From NCBI GenBank assembly GCA_031213475.1, contig JARUPZ010000019.1:7676870-7740869 (forward strand): a stretch of 64,000 bases of DNA, written 5' to 3'. Source of the DNA: Nereocystis luetkeana. Its lineage: Eukaryota > Sar > Phaeophyceae > Laminariales > Laminariaceae. The position numbers and the translations under genes were made by a program. Positions 1 through 11,193 of the stretch are shown in pieces. The notes under the pieces were generated by a model that saw only the letters and a list, made by a program, of their open reading frames with translations, ran no database searches and was not told the DNA's origin. How positions within the stretch are numbered: position 1 is the stretch's first letter; the number at the start of each line of letters is the position of its first letter.

Positions 1-25
1 CCCCAAAACGGGACCGCAGTCCTAT
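1..25. repeat. MITE-B fragment cut by the window edge
   Basis: The first bases match the right-hand inverted repeat of MITE-B (CCCCAAAACGGGACCGCAGT followed by CCTA), so a copy probably continues to the left of the window. The usual closing GGGTTAA is not preserved. Confidence 0.6.
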
Positions 26-101
26 TAATAAAAACATCGTGTGCCTCGTGGATTCATCAGCGGGATTTTGTTGCTGTTGCAACTATATATAGCATATATT
101 G

Positions 102-195
102 TACCTGGTATAATGTTATACAATACTATACCTGGTACCTGTAGTATTTATTGTATCATACCTGGTATATTTTGTACCAGGTTTATCGCATGCGT
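102..195. repeat. Cluster of TACCWGGTA palindromes
   Basis: Exact copies of the 9-mer TACCTGGTA lie at 102, 129 and 159, with near copies at about 175 and 195. They sit in AT-rich DNA and all have the form TA, five bases CCWGG, TA. See the findings for the footprint interpretation. Confidence 0.85.
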
Positions 196-330
196 GGTAT
201 TACGTACCTGGTGCAATGCAATCTGATAGATGAACAGCAGCAGTAGTACTGCTGCTGTCTGCTGCTGTGTTAATCGTACGAACGTGTAAGAAGTTTGTTC
301 TTCCCCCCGAGCACGGGCATACACTATTAA

Positions 331-445
331 TATTACGGGGGACCATAAGTAGTATATAGGACCAAATATTGTTGGTAAAAATAGCGAAATATATAGGTTT
401 TTGGATGTACCGTAGGTCCTATTTAATATAGCCCCCCCGTAAATA
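331..445 (+). mobile_element. MITE-A copy 1
   Basis: About 110 bp bounded by inverted repeats TTACGGGGGACCATA and its complement, flanked by TA. The interior has the family's AAATATTGTT block followed by GGTTTTTG. The right terminus carries extra C residues. No coding capacity, so non-autonomous. Confidence 0.85.
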
Positions 446-715
446 GAGTACGGTATACCTGTGCGGGCACGGGACACACCTTGGAAAGAGAGAACACGTG
501 CTGAACGAGGGGTGACGGGAAAGCTACTATTGATGCTCTGCAGTTGGTAGGCTGACGGTAAACACGACAGCCGGATGGATAGACAGGGAGGGAGAGCTTA
601 GAGTTGCCTAGACACCGTACAATGGAGACAACAAAGGGAACTGAATCCGACCAAAAGGCCTTGGCCCTTTTAGGGCTCCAGCCCTCTCTCTCCCTGTCTT
701 GGAGGGGCAAGTCAC

Positions 716-824
716 TATTACGGGGGACCGTAGTTAACAGGACCTATGGTATACGTGAACACCTATATATTTAACCATTTTTACTAACAATATTTGGTCC
801 TGTTAACTATGGCCCCCCGTAATA
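716..824 (-). mobile_element. MITE-A copy 2
   Basis: Same family in opposite orientation: the CAATATTTGG block is at the right end. Both inverted repeats are nearly intact and TA-flanked. Confidence 0.88.
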
Positions 825-1092
825 ACATTATTATTATTATTTCCCTTGCCATCCGACAATGTGCAGCGTGGTCTTCAACATTGGTCACTCATCACTTTCC
901 TGAAAGAAGAAAACCCCGGAAACAAAAGGAAACCCATGCACTAACATTATTGAGTGCGTAGCTTGTCCTCGAAACGGGACTGACTGCAGCACTGAACACA
1001 AAGGGTCAAACAATAAAAGTAAAAAAAACTACCAGGTATTATTGTAGTATCGCGACACCGTCTTTTGAGAAGAACTTGAGACAACAGACTAT

Positions 1093-1199
1093 TTAACCCT
1101 TTTAGAACTGCGGTCTCGTTTTGGGGACAATCGGGGAAAAATTACTTGGAGTTTGAGTGGATTGTCCCCCAAACGGGACTGGAGTTCTAAAGGGGTTAA
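1093..1199. mobile_element. MITE-B copy 1 (piggyBac-like)
   Basis: Begins TTAACCCTTTTAGAACTGC and ends with the complementary GGGGTTAA. TTAA flanks plus CCC/GGG termini are the signature of piggyBac superfamily ends. The interior is two facing copies of a CGTTTTGGGGACAA block around a short spacer. Too short to code. Confidence 0.8.
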
Positions 1200-1841
1200 T
1201 ACATACCAGGTACGTGTACAACTCTGCCCCTTGATGTGAGGACCGTTTGTACACTAACATTCAATCAAAACGTGCTTTCTGTCTAGAGACGGAGCGGATT
1301 TTTAGTGCAGCGCCCGCCATTCTGAGCACCATTTACGGCGAAAACTGCTGTGTCCCGTTCTGGGTACAAGTTTCCTGAGCGGGACTCAGTTTCCAGCAAA
1401 AGGGTTGATTCAATTCTGTTCTATAGCGGTCCTCCGAAAAGAGAAGATCACGGTTTGAATATTTTTTGAACCAGGCATTTCTTATCCGGGGGCCTATAAT
1501 ACGGCTGTACTCGAAAGTTTACCCTTTTTATTTTATTTTTGTCTCTTTTTCCTCTTCCCTTGTTTTTTTTTTTCGTTTCGGGGGGACAAAGGTGTTTCGT
1601 GTGTGTGATTTATTTTGTAGCGATCGACGCTGAAGCTGACGCTGTGCATTTCTCGGATGGCATGCATAAACGTACTAAAGAATGTACGATAGAGTATACC
1701 TGTACTAAATGTACGTAATAATAGTATAATACCCGTCATGAGGCATCTAAAACCACCATATATGAAAAAAAATACTTATTTACGAGTAGTACGTGCGATC
1801 ATCCATATATCATAGGCAGGCTTGCCGATGTGGGTGAGTTC

Positions 1842-1874
1842 CCGACGAAATCTTCGATCTCATCACAGCTGATG
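1842..1874 (+). repeat. CTCGATCTCACAGCTG family, short copy
   Basis: A degenerate copy of a small dispersed repeat whose core is GACGAAATCCTCGATCTCAC followed by AGCTG. Better copies are at 16651, 42993 and 63702, with a poor one at 24500. Here the core has a 3-base insertion (CTCATCACAGCTG). Confidence 0.6.
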
Positions 1875-2034
1875 TTTTTTTTGTTTCGTCTTTTTTTAAT
1901 GACAATTATGTGTTGAACCCGCTTTTTCCCGCACCTCTCGTCCCCGCTCGCACCCTCCGTTCACTCGCCCTGCTTGCACTCCTCACCCCCCCCCCCTCCC
2001 TCCCCCGCTGGCTCATCGTGTCATGGCCTGTCAG

Positions 2035-2278
2035 GTATGCGCCGTACGCGGCGCCGCCAATCCAGAACAGCTTAGAGTCTGTCTGGAGTGGCCCCGAGCC
2101 CTTGTGCCCTCCGGTGCCGCCGGCACCGATCCCCAACGCCGTCTGGCGGGGACCTCAGAGCAACGACTATTCGGCGGCATCGGCGGCAGTGGCGGCAGCC
2201 CAGCCGCAGGAGGCCGACTTCAACCCGGACGAAATCGATATGCTCTCCGTATTCGACGACTGGTACGGCATGCTCTAG
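2035..2278 (+). CDS. Terminal exon of an unidentified gene with an acidic C-terminus
   Basis: A strong acceptor (C-rich tract, then CTGTCAG) at 2034 opens an 81-codon frame ending at TAG 2276-2278. The first base completes a codon split as AG|G, so the preceding exon should end in phase 2. The encoded tail is Pro/Ala-rich and then acidic and aromatic at its end (EIDMLSVFDDWYGML), a composition seen in activation-type tails, although no family is recognised. The exon is far richer in GC and codon-like sequence than the AT-rich DNA upstream. The GT- and poly-T-rich sequence that follows would suit a long 3' UTR. No upstream exon was found in the 2 kb available. The reading in the other plus frame (2023-2541) lacks a plausible acceptor or start. 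Confidence 0.5.
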
Positions 2279-2550
2279 GGGCGTATGCTGTAGACGAGAG
2301 AGAGGTCCAGCGAGGGCTGGCTCCGGTGCGTCTCGTGTTCTTCTGCTGGCTGTCATTTGCTGGTGGGAGCGAGCAAGCGAGCGACTGGTGCGGCATGCTG
2401 TTTGGAGGCATGCTGCGGACGGGAAGAGGGAGACCTAGCGGGGGTGGCGGGGGGCTCTTCTGCTGGCTGCTGTTGCCGGTGCGAGCGTGGGCGGGTAGGT
2501 ACAGGCATTGGGTTGGCAGGCGTACGGTGGGCGGGGTGTGAGCGGGAGCA

Positions 2551-2583
<33 letters not shown>

Positions 2584-2649
2584 GAGAGAGGGAAAGAGAG
2601 AGAGAGCGAGCGAGCGCGTTTGCCTATGTTTTTTTTTTCGTTGGTGTGT

Positions 2650-2681
<32 letters not shown>

Positions 2682-5190
2682 TTCTAGTTTTTTTTTTTTC
2701 GTGTGTCGCGGGGACGAAATAAAAAAAACGACGAACAAAAAGAAAACCAATGAAAGGCGAAACAAGCTATTATTAGTATTACACCTACAGTCTATATATA
2801 TCCCCTCCGTCAGCAGTTTGTTTTTAGTTTTTTTTTGTTGTCCCGTATGCTGTATGTATACCGCCGGCCCTTACGAAAAGGGAGAAAAGCGGTGCTTCTC
2901 TCTCACTCTCTCTATTATGTGTCCTAGTAATAGGGGGTGCAGTGGAGTATCCCGCAGTAGAAAAGTCTACTTCATAGTATTTATAGCAGCGAGCGCCGAG
3001 TGCCGTTTTTTTCAATACTTACGCCCCCACCTTTTTTCTCTATTTTTTTTTTTTTTTCTTCTCTTTTTTTGTTTTCGTTTCGTTTTTTGGTTTGTCGGCA
3101 TCGGCAGCCGCGGCATCAATCAATCCCACCGAATTTTCTAGTTTTTGTTGGTGAAGACGGAGCCGGGAGAGGAGTAGTCCGCCAGTGTTCGGCGCTAGGA
3201 CTTTTGGGGGGAGGGGGGGGGGGGGCGGGGGGGGGGGTGGAGGTCAATGCCTATGGTCACGAAGAGAGACCATCAGGCGGGTTCACCCTCCTCTGTTTTT
3301 TAGGTTTTCAGGTTTTACTAGCCCGCCTGTGGCGTTCAATTCGATCATTCGCCCAGCGGATGGAAGAAAAAAATACATTTTTTTTTCATTCTGGTCTTTT
3401 GCCGGACGGGGGAGCTCGCGCTTATAGCGCCGAAAAAATCGGCCCCACAACGAAAACGACCTATTGTGATACTAGGTGGGTGGGTGCATGTTTTTGGATA
3501 TTGAGAACCACCTTTGCATGATGGTTGTCATGTTGTGTACTGGAGTTGATGGTTTTTTCGGTGGCAGTTGTTGTGTGAAAAAAAAAAGGAGCCCGAAGGC
3601 CCCCATGCAGCAGGCAGAAAAGGTTTGAGCCACTACTACTGTGACCGTAGCGCGCGGCCGGTACAGCAGAAAAAAAAACAGGTGTTTTTTTGCTCTTCTC
3701 TCTTCTACACCGTGGGATACGTGTGTTGGTGGACGGTGGCGGCGGTAGGGAGGAGGAATTGACCAGAAAACGAAGAAGAATCTGCAGTCAAATCTTGTGA
3801 TGCCTGCAAGTACGAAGTTGATGTCCGTCTGCTCTTCTTGGTTGGCACGTGCGCTTGCTCACATGTTGGAAGTCTTGAAGGGAAAAGGGGGAAAGGGCGG
3901 GGATATGGGGGGAGCGGGGGGGACGGGGGGGGGGGCAGGAGGGCGTCTGAAGTATACATCGGATCTATCGCATGGCAAGGGATCGAAAACCTTGAACGGG
4001 TTTAAGGAAAACCTTGCAGGAAACATCCGGCCTAGGAGTAATGCGTTGTCTTCCGACCATGCTGCCTCTTGTGGCACTGTGTTTCTGATGTTCTCTCGGT
4101 ATGGTCGTTTTCTGTAATAATGTATTGGCTCCGGAGATGTGCATTTTATTTCCCGTACGTAATGCGGTGTGGTGCGTGCGTGCGGGCGATGCTGGCGCCT
4201 CTGCTGTCGTCCCGCGGCGCCGCATACAAGTAGATTAGGGGTGAGAGGGGATTGCCACCAACCCCCACAGACGCGAAAGAGATTGGATCGTGTCGGGGGC
4301 GGGAGGCGGGGGGGGGGGGGCAGAGCAATGGTCAGGCCCCCCTTTTTGGATTTATTTTCACCTGGTACACCTTTTGCATGTTGTAGACAACCTTCGATGA
4401 AAAAAAAAGGCGTACATACCCCCGTGATAAAAGCACAGGTATGGGAGTGCCATTGAAAAGAGGCGTACCCCAAAATAGGTATGGGAGCGCCGCTGAAAAA
4501 GACGTGGCCCGACAAGTAGGTGTCATGGGAGGGGGAGGGGGAGGGGGGGGGGGGGGGGCGTGCGTGTCACGCAAGGACAAAACGAGATACGGCGCTCTGC
4601 TGACTGATGGATGGTGATGATAGGTGCGGATGGATGGATGCATACGCGTGGCGGTGGTGATCGGGACCGACGCTGGCGGTAGACTTAGGGTTGCCCACGA
4701 TGATGAGCGAAAAACTAGACTCTTGGCGGACGCAGGTTTTCCCGCTGAAGGAGGCGTGTGGGCATTAACGCCAGCCGTTCCAAGTTTTTCGCGCTCGACT
4801 GGGCTTGTTATTGTAGTTTGCATTTTTTCGGTCGGTGTTTTATCTTGCTGGTGAGAAACAGAAAGTACGAACGGTGTGTATGAGGCTTGTGGCTTGAGAG
4901 CGCGGTTGCGCTACTAAATTATGCGGTCACGACAAAAAAAAAAAAAACGTGGGCGAGTTTTCGCCGGCTTCGACGAGGCAACAACAACAACAACAACAAC
5001 AACAACAAAAACCGCGGCGTAATTCCCGCGCCACCGTCTCCGTAATCAAATATTGTTTATTTCGCGGTTGTGCCTTGAAAGTCGTATCGCGGCGCCGGCG
5101 GCGGAAGCAGCAGGTAGCAGCAGCCCGCGCTTCTTTTTTTTTCATAATGGTCATCTTCTTGGTGGTATCGCTCAACCATTGTTGTCGTGT
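2279..5190 (+). other. Low-complexity GT/G/T-rich stretch, probable 3' UTR and intergenic DNA
   Basis: No exon is recognised. It contains a GA run (2548-2608), repeated T tracts (2630-2700, 3040-3100), G tracts (3205-3238, 3905-3935, 4308-4320, 4530-4558) and an AAC run (4978-5007). Open frames here are short and homopolymer-driven. Confidence 0.5.
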
Positions 5191-5196
5191 TTTTGG

Positions 5197-5308
5197 TATT
5201 ACGGGGGACCATAGTCAACAGGACCTATGGTACACATAAAAACCTATATGTTTTTCAACCATTTTTACCAACAATATTTGGTCCTGTCAACTATGGCCCC
5301 CCGTAATA
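5197..5308 (-). mobile_element. MITE-A copy 3
   Basis: Intact inverted repeats (TATTACGGGGGACCATAGTC left, complement right), TA-flanked, interior in minus orientation. Confidence 0.88.
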
Positions 5309-5338
5309 GTTGTTTTTCACACCACGTATATTTTTTCC

Positions 5339-5575
5339 AGCTCTCAACTCAGAGGAGGTTGAGCCTTTACCGTCAGCGAGCGGCATCGTGGATCAGCCGT
5401 GATGGCGAGTGTATATCCTCTCCCCCCCTCCCCCCCCCCCCACGGTTAGTTACCGCCATTTTGATCGCGCACAGAGTTCATTCAGCATTTCATTCCCATT
5501 TGCTCGTCGTTTTTTTTTTTTTTGTATTTCATACCAGTAGAATTTTAGTAACTCACGCTCTCGCGCTACAATACG
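5339..5575 (+). repeat. Family T dispersed repeat, copy 1
   Basis: About 200 bp shared with 6098-6268, 17715-17965 and 23210-23310. Shared landmarks in order are an AACTCRNRGGAGG start, an AGCCGTGGTCACAGG-like block, a C tract, CGCRCAKAGGGTTCAGCAT-like sequence, a T tract and AACTCACGCTCTCGCGCT. No open frame is conserved between copies. Confidence 0.6.
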
Positions 5576-5671
5576 ATAGATCTAACCCTTCTGCCGCCAC
5601 TCACAGCAAAAAAGAGCCCACCGTAAAACATAATGTCAGGTACCGTGCATGATAAGAGATACCACTGGTAC

Positions 5672-5780
5672 TATTTACGGGGGGTCAGAATAAGTAGGAC
5701 CTACGGTACACACTAAAACATATGTATTCACCTATATTTACTATCAATATTTGGTCCTACTATCTATGATCCCCCCGTAA
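5672..5780 (-). mobile_element. MITE-A copy 4, diverged
   Basis: Left repeat reads TTTACGGGGGGTCAGAATAA and right repeat ends CCCCCCGTAA. Both are mutated relative to the family, but the interior AATATTTGG block and TA context are kept. Confidence 0.75.
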
Positions 5781-5814
5781 CATAGCACGTTCTTGAGCTT
5801 GTCACGGGGTGGCC

Positions 5815-5950
5815 TTAACCCCCTCCCTAGAAATGCAGTCCGCTTTGGGAACAAACCGCTCAAATTCCAAGCAGTCCCCGTTTTGGGGACAAACCAGTCA
5901 AACTCCAAGTAGTTGCCCCCAGACGCGGGACTGCGGTCCTAAAAGGGTTA
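5815..5950. mobile_element. MITE-B copy 2 with internal duplication
   Basis: Starts TTAACCCCCTCCCTAG and ends CCTAAAAGGGTTA. It is about 35 bp longer than siblings because the inner GGGACAAACC...CAAAYTCCAAG half is present twice. Confidence 0.7.
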
Positions 5951-6097
5951 TGAATTAAGAGTTAAAAGTGGATACGAACAACCACCGCTCTATCCCTCCA
6001 CGTCCACACGACCCTCTCTCGCTCTCGATTCAAAAGCACCACAACTAACTGCGGTCACTTTTTTTTTTTTTTTTTATCATCACTTTTACTTTCCAGC

Positions 6098-6268
6098 CTA
6101 ACTCGTGGGAGGTTTTTACCCTCGGCGATCTTCTGGACAAGCCGTGGTCACAGGTGTCGTCCCTTCCCCCCCCCCGGGACGTGCCTTTATTTTTTGTCGC
6201 GCATAGGGTTCAGCATTCCCACTGCTCGTCGACTTTCATCGAATGTAGCTAACTCACGCTCTCGCGCT
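6098..6268 (+). repeat. Family T dispersed repeat, copy 2
   Basis: The cleanest short copy: AACTCGTGGGAGG, then CAAGCCGTGGTCACAGGTGT, a C tract, GTCGCGCATAGGGTTCAGCA and AACTCACGCTCTCGCGCT in the same order as the other copies. Confidence 0.6.
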
Positions 6269-6299
6269 TTCCGCTAATCATTTTTTTATGCAAGAAAAA

Positions 6300-6388
6300 G
6301 TCCCTGCGAGCATGTGCACGCGGTGAGACTTGAACCCACGAAATTGATCTTGATAGGCACGCGGATCACCTACCAAGCCACCGGGGAC
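6300..6388 (-). repeat. tRNA-like sequence (tRNA pseudogene or SINE head)
   Basis: On the minus strand there is a good T arm, a 5 bp stem around the loop TTCAAGT (B-box-like GGGTTCAAGTCTC, about 6322-6338). Outer ends GTCCCCG and CAGGGAC pair at six of seven positions, and the D-like region contains GGCTTGGTAGG. The T arm lies about 23 bases from the 3' end rather than 7 and no standard anticodon loop forms, so this is not a functional tRNA as it stands. Confidence 0.4.
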
Positions 6389-6420
6389 GCCTAACAGATG
6401 TAAATATATACCAGGTATAT

Positions 6421-6422
6421 TC

Positions 6423-6460
<38 letters not shown>
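6421..6460. repeat. ATT microsatellite
   Basis: About thirteen units of ATT, directly after a TACCAGGTA at 6409. Confidence 0.9.
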
Positions 6461-6461
<1 letters not shown>

Positions 6462-7884
6462 GCTTGCCATCCGACAATGTGTAGTGTTGTTCTAATAAAC
6501 AACTATTAATAACAGAAAGTTCTCGAAAGAAGAGATCTCCGTATACGGAGGAAACACCAAGTTTATCTACCTTCTATACTACCTGGTATAATATTACAAA
6601 AATATCAATTCGTTCGGTTGGCTGTCTATATACATAGGCTGTTGCTTCAATTGCGGCTTTCTGCTGCTAAAAGTGGCGGGATAGCCCAAATCCAACCGAA
6701 CGAAGCCGTCTTGGTGCCAGAGACGACTCCATCCTACCGTCACCCCGAAGGAAGGCCTTGTGTCTGGTATATATATATATATATATATATATTATACCAG
6801 GTATATATATAATATATATCTAAAAATATATTATATATATACGATGTCACCGCAGTGCTTGCAGCCTACGCTTCGGGGCTCCGAACACCTGGTTTTTTAA
6901 ACACCTTTCTCGCTCGGACGTGAAAATACGCGCGACAGAAAGAGAGCGAGACTTGGCAAAAGCCGGCGGGTGCTAAAAATCGACGAGCAGCAGTAGTAGC
7001 AGGAATGCTGGACTGGGTGGGCTCCCTGCGCGATGCGAAGCGGACCCAGGGCGCGCATACCGGAGGAGGGGAAGCGGGGGCGCACCTTCGAGCTGTGGGC
7101 GCGGCTATATATAGTAGTAGCCCGTAAGGTCGCCCAGCGATGAACGCCCTGGAAGCTGCACGTAACGTGCGTATATATAATGCGTGGAAATACTGCTGAA
7201 GAAAGGACCCCATACTAAATTCCAGAGTTTTTTGTCGTTTTTTTGTTTTCTCGTGACAAGCCGAGTTTGCCTGGTCTTTCTAGTTTTAACTATGGCCTTA
7301 AACCAGATAAATAGTCTTAGAATTGGTGTACCCGTATACACCTTCGCTGTAACACACACGGGTACGCACCCGTGTACCAATAATATTCGTCGTACAACAG
7401 TTTGCTGTACGTACTGCCATTGCTGCTGGTGAGGAATGAACGCCAGGGCGGGACAAATTCTCGCCGCGAAACAGAGAGAGGGGAAGAACGGAGGAAACAG
7501 TGTTGTGCCACGCGCTGCACTGGCATATAGTCATCCACCTCGCCCAGTGCTATGCATGCTAGGGGGGTGTTGAATATGTTAGCCCCTCTAGGCCTCAAGG
7601 GCTGCACTCCCGTCATGGGGTCAAAACACTTAAAATTTGAGTCGTATTCAGGTACATGTACACTGCGGCACTATGAAGGTTGGAACGACGTGAAAGGTGT
7701 TATTTAAAGGGGGGGTTTGAAGGCGTTCGAGGCGTTTATTGGCGGGTTGCACGTGTTAGAGAGGTGTGACGTGTGTTGAACGGGTGTTCGAGGTGTTGAA
7801 GGTGATGAAACAAAAATGTTGAAGGGGATTGCAGGTGTTCGAGATGTTGAGAGGTGAGAAAGGGGGAAGTTGCCGAAGGGGTGT

Positions 7885-7993
7885 TATTACGGGGGGCCAT
7901 AGTTAACAGGACCAAATATTGTTAGTAAAAATGCTTAAACATATAGGTTTTTATGTATACCATAGGTCCTGTTAACTATGGTCCCCCGTTATA
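7885..7993 (+). mobile_element. MITE-A copy 5
   Basis: Near-perfect inverted repeats with TA flanks, inserted in the GTGTTGAA array. Confidence 0.9.
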
Positions 7994-8010
7994 GACGCGT
8001 TAGAAGGTGT

Positions 8011-8119
8011 TATCACGGGGGACCATAGTAAATAGGACCAGATTTTGTTAGGAAACATAGATGAATCTATAGCTTTTTGTGTATAGTGTAGGTCCTATTA
8101 ACTGTGGCCCCCCGTAATA
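8011..8119 (+). mobile_element. MITE-A copy 6
   Basis: Only 17 bp from copy 5 and in the same orientation. Its interior is more diverged (CCAGATTTTGTTAGGAAACA), so it is not a recent tandem duplicate of copy 5. Confidence 0.88.
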
Positions 8120-8451
8120 GAAGGCGCTACATATTAGGCCGATGTTCAAGGTGTTTTGAGGCGAAGAAAGAAAATGTTATATAAAAGGGGTAAAAGGTGT
8201 TGAAGACGTTCAAAGTGGGGTGAGAATGTTGGAGGGGTGTTGGGCGTGTCAAACATATTGAACCTGCGTCGAATGTGTTAAAAAAAAAGGTGTTGAAGGT
8301 GTTGAATACTATCGACGGGTACTGTGTTCTGGGTGTTAAAATTGCTAAATACTATTGACGGGTGTCGTGTTTTAAGTGCTCGGGTAAATGGAGACAAAAG
8401 TGTCAAGAGGGGGTTCAAGGTAGTAGATATTTGCAAGGGGTGTTGAGTGTG

Positions 8452-8548
8452 TTAACCCTCTTAGTACCGCGGTCCCGTTTTGGGCGCAAACTACTTAGAA
8501 TTTGAGTGGATTGCCCCCAAAACGGGACTGCAGTCTTCAAAGGGTTAA
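8452..8548. mobile_element. MITE-B copy 3
   Basis: TTAACCCTCTTAGTACCGC at the left and AAAGGGTTAA at the right, with TTAA on both sides. Inserted in the minisatellite. Confidence 0.82.
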
Positions 8549-9169
8549 AGGGGTAATACATGCGCTAAATAAAGGGGTGTTCAACGTTTTCAAAGGTGTT
8601 GAAGGGTGTTAAATATGTTGAACGGGTGTTAACGGTCTTCAAGGTGTTGGACATAAGCCCTGAAGGGGAGTTGAACGTGTTGAGGGTGTTGGAGGTGGTA
8701 AATGGGGGTTACGCTAAATGTGCTCAATTGGTTTCAAAGGTGTTAAAAGGCGTAAATTATGTCAAATATATTGAACGGGTGTTTGCGGTGTTCATGGTGC
8801 TGGACATAAGTGTCCAAGGGTAGTTGATAGTGTTGAAGGTATGAGAGGTGTCAGAAGAGTGTCTAGTGTGTCGAGGAGAGGTGCATGTATTCATGGGGTT
8901 TTAAATATGTTAAAATGCTTTAAATGTGTCACATGTAAAAACGGGTGTTCAAAGTGTTCGCGAAAAGTGGTAGAGGGGGAGTTGAAAGTGTTGAAGGCAT
9001 TGGATGTGTTTGAAGGGGTGTTCAGTGTGCCAAAGGCGTTTGGAAGATGCCAACGGGGTCCTGCACGTGTTAAAAGGGTCAAAGTTGGCGAAGATGTTGA
9101 ACTGGTGTTGACGGTGTTCAAGATGCTGAAACAAAAATTTTGAACGGGTGTGGAAGCTGTTAGAGGTGC

Positions 9170-9286
9170 TATTACGGGGGACCGTAGTTAATAGGACCAA
9201 ATATTGTTAGTAAAAATGGTTGAATATATGCCTTGGTAGGTTTTTGTGTATACCATAGGTCCTACTAACTATGGTCCCCCGTAGTA
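9170..9286 (+). mobile_element. MITE-A copy 7, with a TA-flanked micro-insertion
   Basis: Standard family member except that siblings read AATATATAGG where this copy has an extra TGCCTTGG plus TA. Right end has a GTAGTA variant. Confidence 0.87.
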
Positions 9287-9610
9287 GAGGTGGGCGTTGA
9301 GTATGTCAAAAGAGTGTAAAAGGTGTGTTGGAAACATGTTTAGATGTGTTGAACGGGTGTTGGATAAGTTGAACGGGTGTCAACGCGTCGAAGGGGTGCG
9401 AGACGTTTCAGAGTTTGGGTTGGAGGCGTTGAAAGGTGCTCAAGGGGTGTTGAAACGTGTCAAATATTAATAGTTGTTAAATGTTTTGCGTGCGTTGGAT
9501 ACGTTGAGCAGGCGTTAAACGCGTTGAAGGTGCGCGTTGTGTGAGAGGTGCTGAAGGTGTTGGAGTGGTATTACATGTGTTAAATCGGTATGAAAGGTGT
9601 CAAAGGTGAG

Positions 9611-10560
9611 TTAGAACAGATGAAACGGGCCGCTAATACCACCGAGGATCTCCGAGGAATCTGCTGTCGAGTAGGCGCGCGTAGTAGGCGTTGCGCGAAA
9701 AGGTGCAAACGACTGGGAAACGGGGCAAGGGGTTCGCCAACATGGTCCGTTTCTCCAACGTCCAGAACAAGCGCTGCAAACAAACAAATAATCGAGGCTT
9801 TGTTAGCCTATTGGCCCAAGAAGTTACTCTCGATACCTCAGAACACTTGCTGCAAATGAACAACAATCGAGAGTTTTTTTTGCACTTCCATGGCCCCAAG
9901 ATTTTACTACGAGGTACCTTCTCACGGGAACGTAGCTATAAATTTCGTATTATTTTTCATTATAAGTCAGTTTCCCAGTAACACAGTTTAAAATATCCGC
10001 CGGGGGACCAACAATCTATGCGTGAAAGTCCTTTTCTCATCGGTGTGATGCAGCCCAGCCGTGGTTCTACAAGCTCCCGCGCATGAAACGAAATATTGAG
10101 CGATTTAGCAGTTATTTTTCGTGCGGCTGGCTCGCAACTTCGAGTGTACCGAGAGCACCTTGTGAGTCGTCTCGGGCTGCCTACGACTACTGTCTGGCAC
10201 ACCCGACGCCCTCACGCACCCAATCAAGAGCGTACCTCGGTTTCATGGGTCGCGGTTGCTTGTGAGGAGCTGTAGCTATCCGCATGAGCAGCGCAAACGT
10301 TCAGCTGGGGTCTTTTTTTTTCGTCTCATTTCGTGTACCCTAAATTACGACCAGTTTCGATCTCTGCAGCACCTCAAAAGTCGAGGTGCAGGCCTGCGTC
10401 GAAAGATGGAGGACGAACCAATCCGAAGATAATCACAAGCTGCTCGGGATAAAGCAGAAAGCTGATACTTCGGCTCTCTGCTAAAACACTAACCAGCCGT
10501 AGATCCTAACCCAACGCGTCAAAATACCGATACCAGGTACCTGGTATCATTTAATATTCT
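9611..10560. other. Unique-looking insert inside the minisatellite
   Basis: The GTGTTGAA array stops abruptly near 9610 and resumes near 10600. The ~950 bp between has ordinary composition and several overlapping open frames of 60-96 codons on both strands, none recognisable. It ends with the pair TACCAGGTA/TACCTGGTA at 10531-10546. It could be an old insertion, but no terminal repeats were seen. Confidence 0.4.
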
Positions 10561-10753
10561 GGAAAAACAAAATCTATTGACAGTGCTTAAATTTACCCTG
10601 AAACCCGGGGATGGGGGAGTAGATAAAATCCTCCGTTGCGTCAAAAAGGTGTTCGACATTTTCAATGTTCAAGGTGTAAAAAAAGAGGTGTTTAAAGACG
10701 ATGTGAGAAGTAGTAAAGGCGTAGAACGGTGTTTTAACGGCGTTATCGGTGTT

Positions 10754-10845
10754 TTAACCATTTTAGGACTGCAGCCCCGTTTTGGCCTCAAACCACTCAA
10801 AGTTCTAGTAGTTTGTGCCCAGAGCGGGAATGCAGTTTACCTTGT
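10754..10845. mobile_element. MITE-B copy 4, degenerate right end
   Basis: TTAACCATTTTAGGACTGC at the left. The right terminus reads GGGAATGCAGTTTA and then continues into two TA-spaced 5-mers (CCTTG, CCTGG) before resuming at AGGG. Confidence 0.65.
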
Positions 10846-11005
10846 ACCTGGTAAGGGCCAAGAGGAGTTGGAGACATGTCGGAGGGGTGTTCCACGTGTT
10901 AAATGGGTTAAGAGGGGCGCTACATGTGTTCCATGCGTTGGAGGGATACTAAAAAAAGTTGTTGAAATGTGTTCCTGGTTTTTAAGATTGTTGAAGTAAA
11001 GGTGC

Positions 11006-11114
11006 TATTATGGGGCTCCGTATTAAATAGAACCTGCGGTATATACAAAACCCATATATTTCGCTATTTTCACTAACATATAGTTGGTCCTATTTACTAT
11101 GGTCCACCGTAATA
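11006..11114 (-). mobile_element. MITE-A copy 8, diverged
   Basis: TATTATGGGGCTCCGTATTA at left and GGTCCACCGTAATA at right. Both termini are mutated, but length, TA flanks and interior match. Confidence 0.75.
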
Positions 11115-11193
11115 GCAAATCGTAAATGCTTTTAACGGGTGCTACGAGGTGTACGAGGTGGTCAACTGCGAACGGTCAGATTGTTGAAAGGTG

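Larger units (their letters stand above)
7680..9610 (+). repeat. Degenerate GTGTTGAA minisatellite
   Basis: Roughly 2 kb of imperfect repeats built on GGTGTTGAA and GGGTGTT words with variable spacing. It is interrupted by two MITE-A copies (7885, 8011), a MITE-B (8452) and a third MITE-A (9170). The array resumes at 10600-11200. Open frames over it (Val/Leu/Lys-rich) only reflect the repeat word. Confidence 0.8.

Noticed and set aside
2220..2765. 181-codon minus frame with Leu/Ser and Lys runs
   Set aside because: Built from GA and poly-T low complexity opposite the plus-strand terminal exon and its presumed 3' UTR.
8596..9200. Val/Leu/Lys-rich plus frames and Phe/Asn/Thr-rich minus frames
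   Set aside because: They translate the GTGTTGAA minisatellite and follow its unit, with no splice sites or conserved motif.
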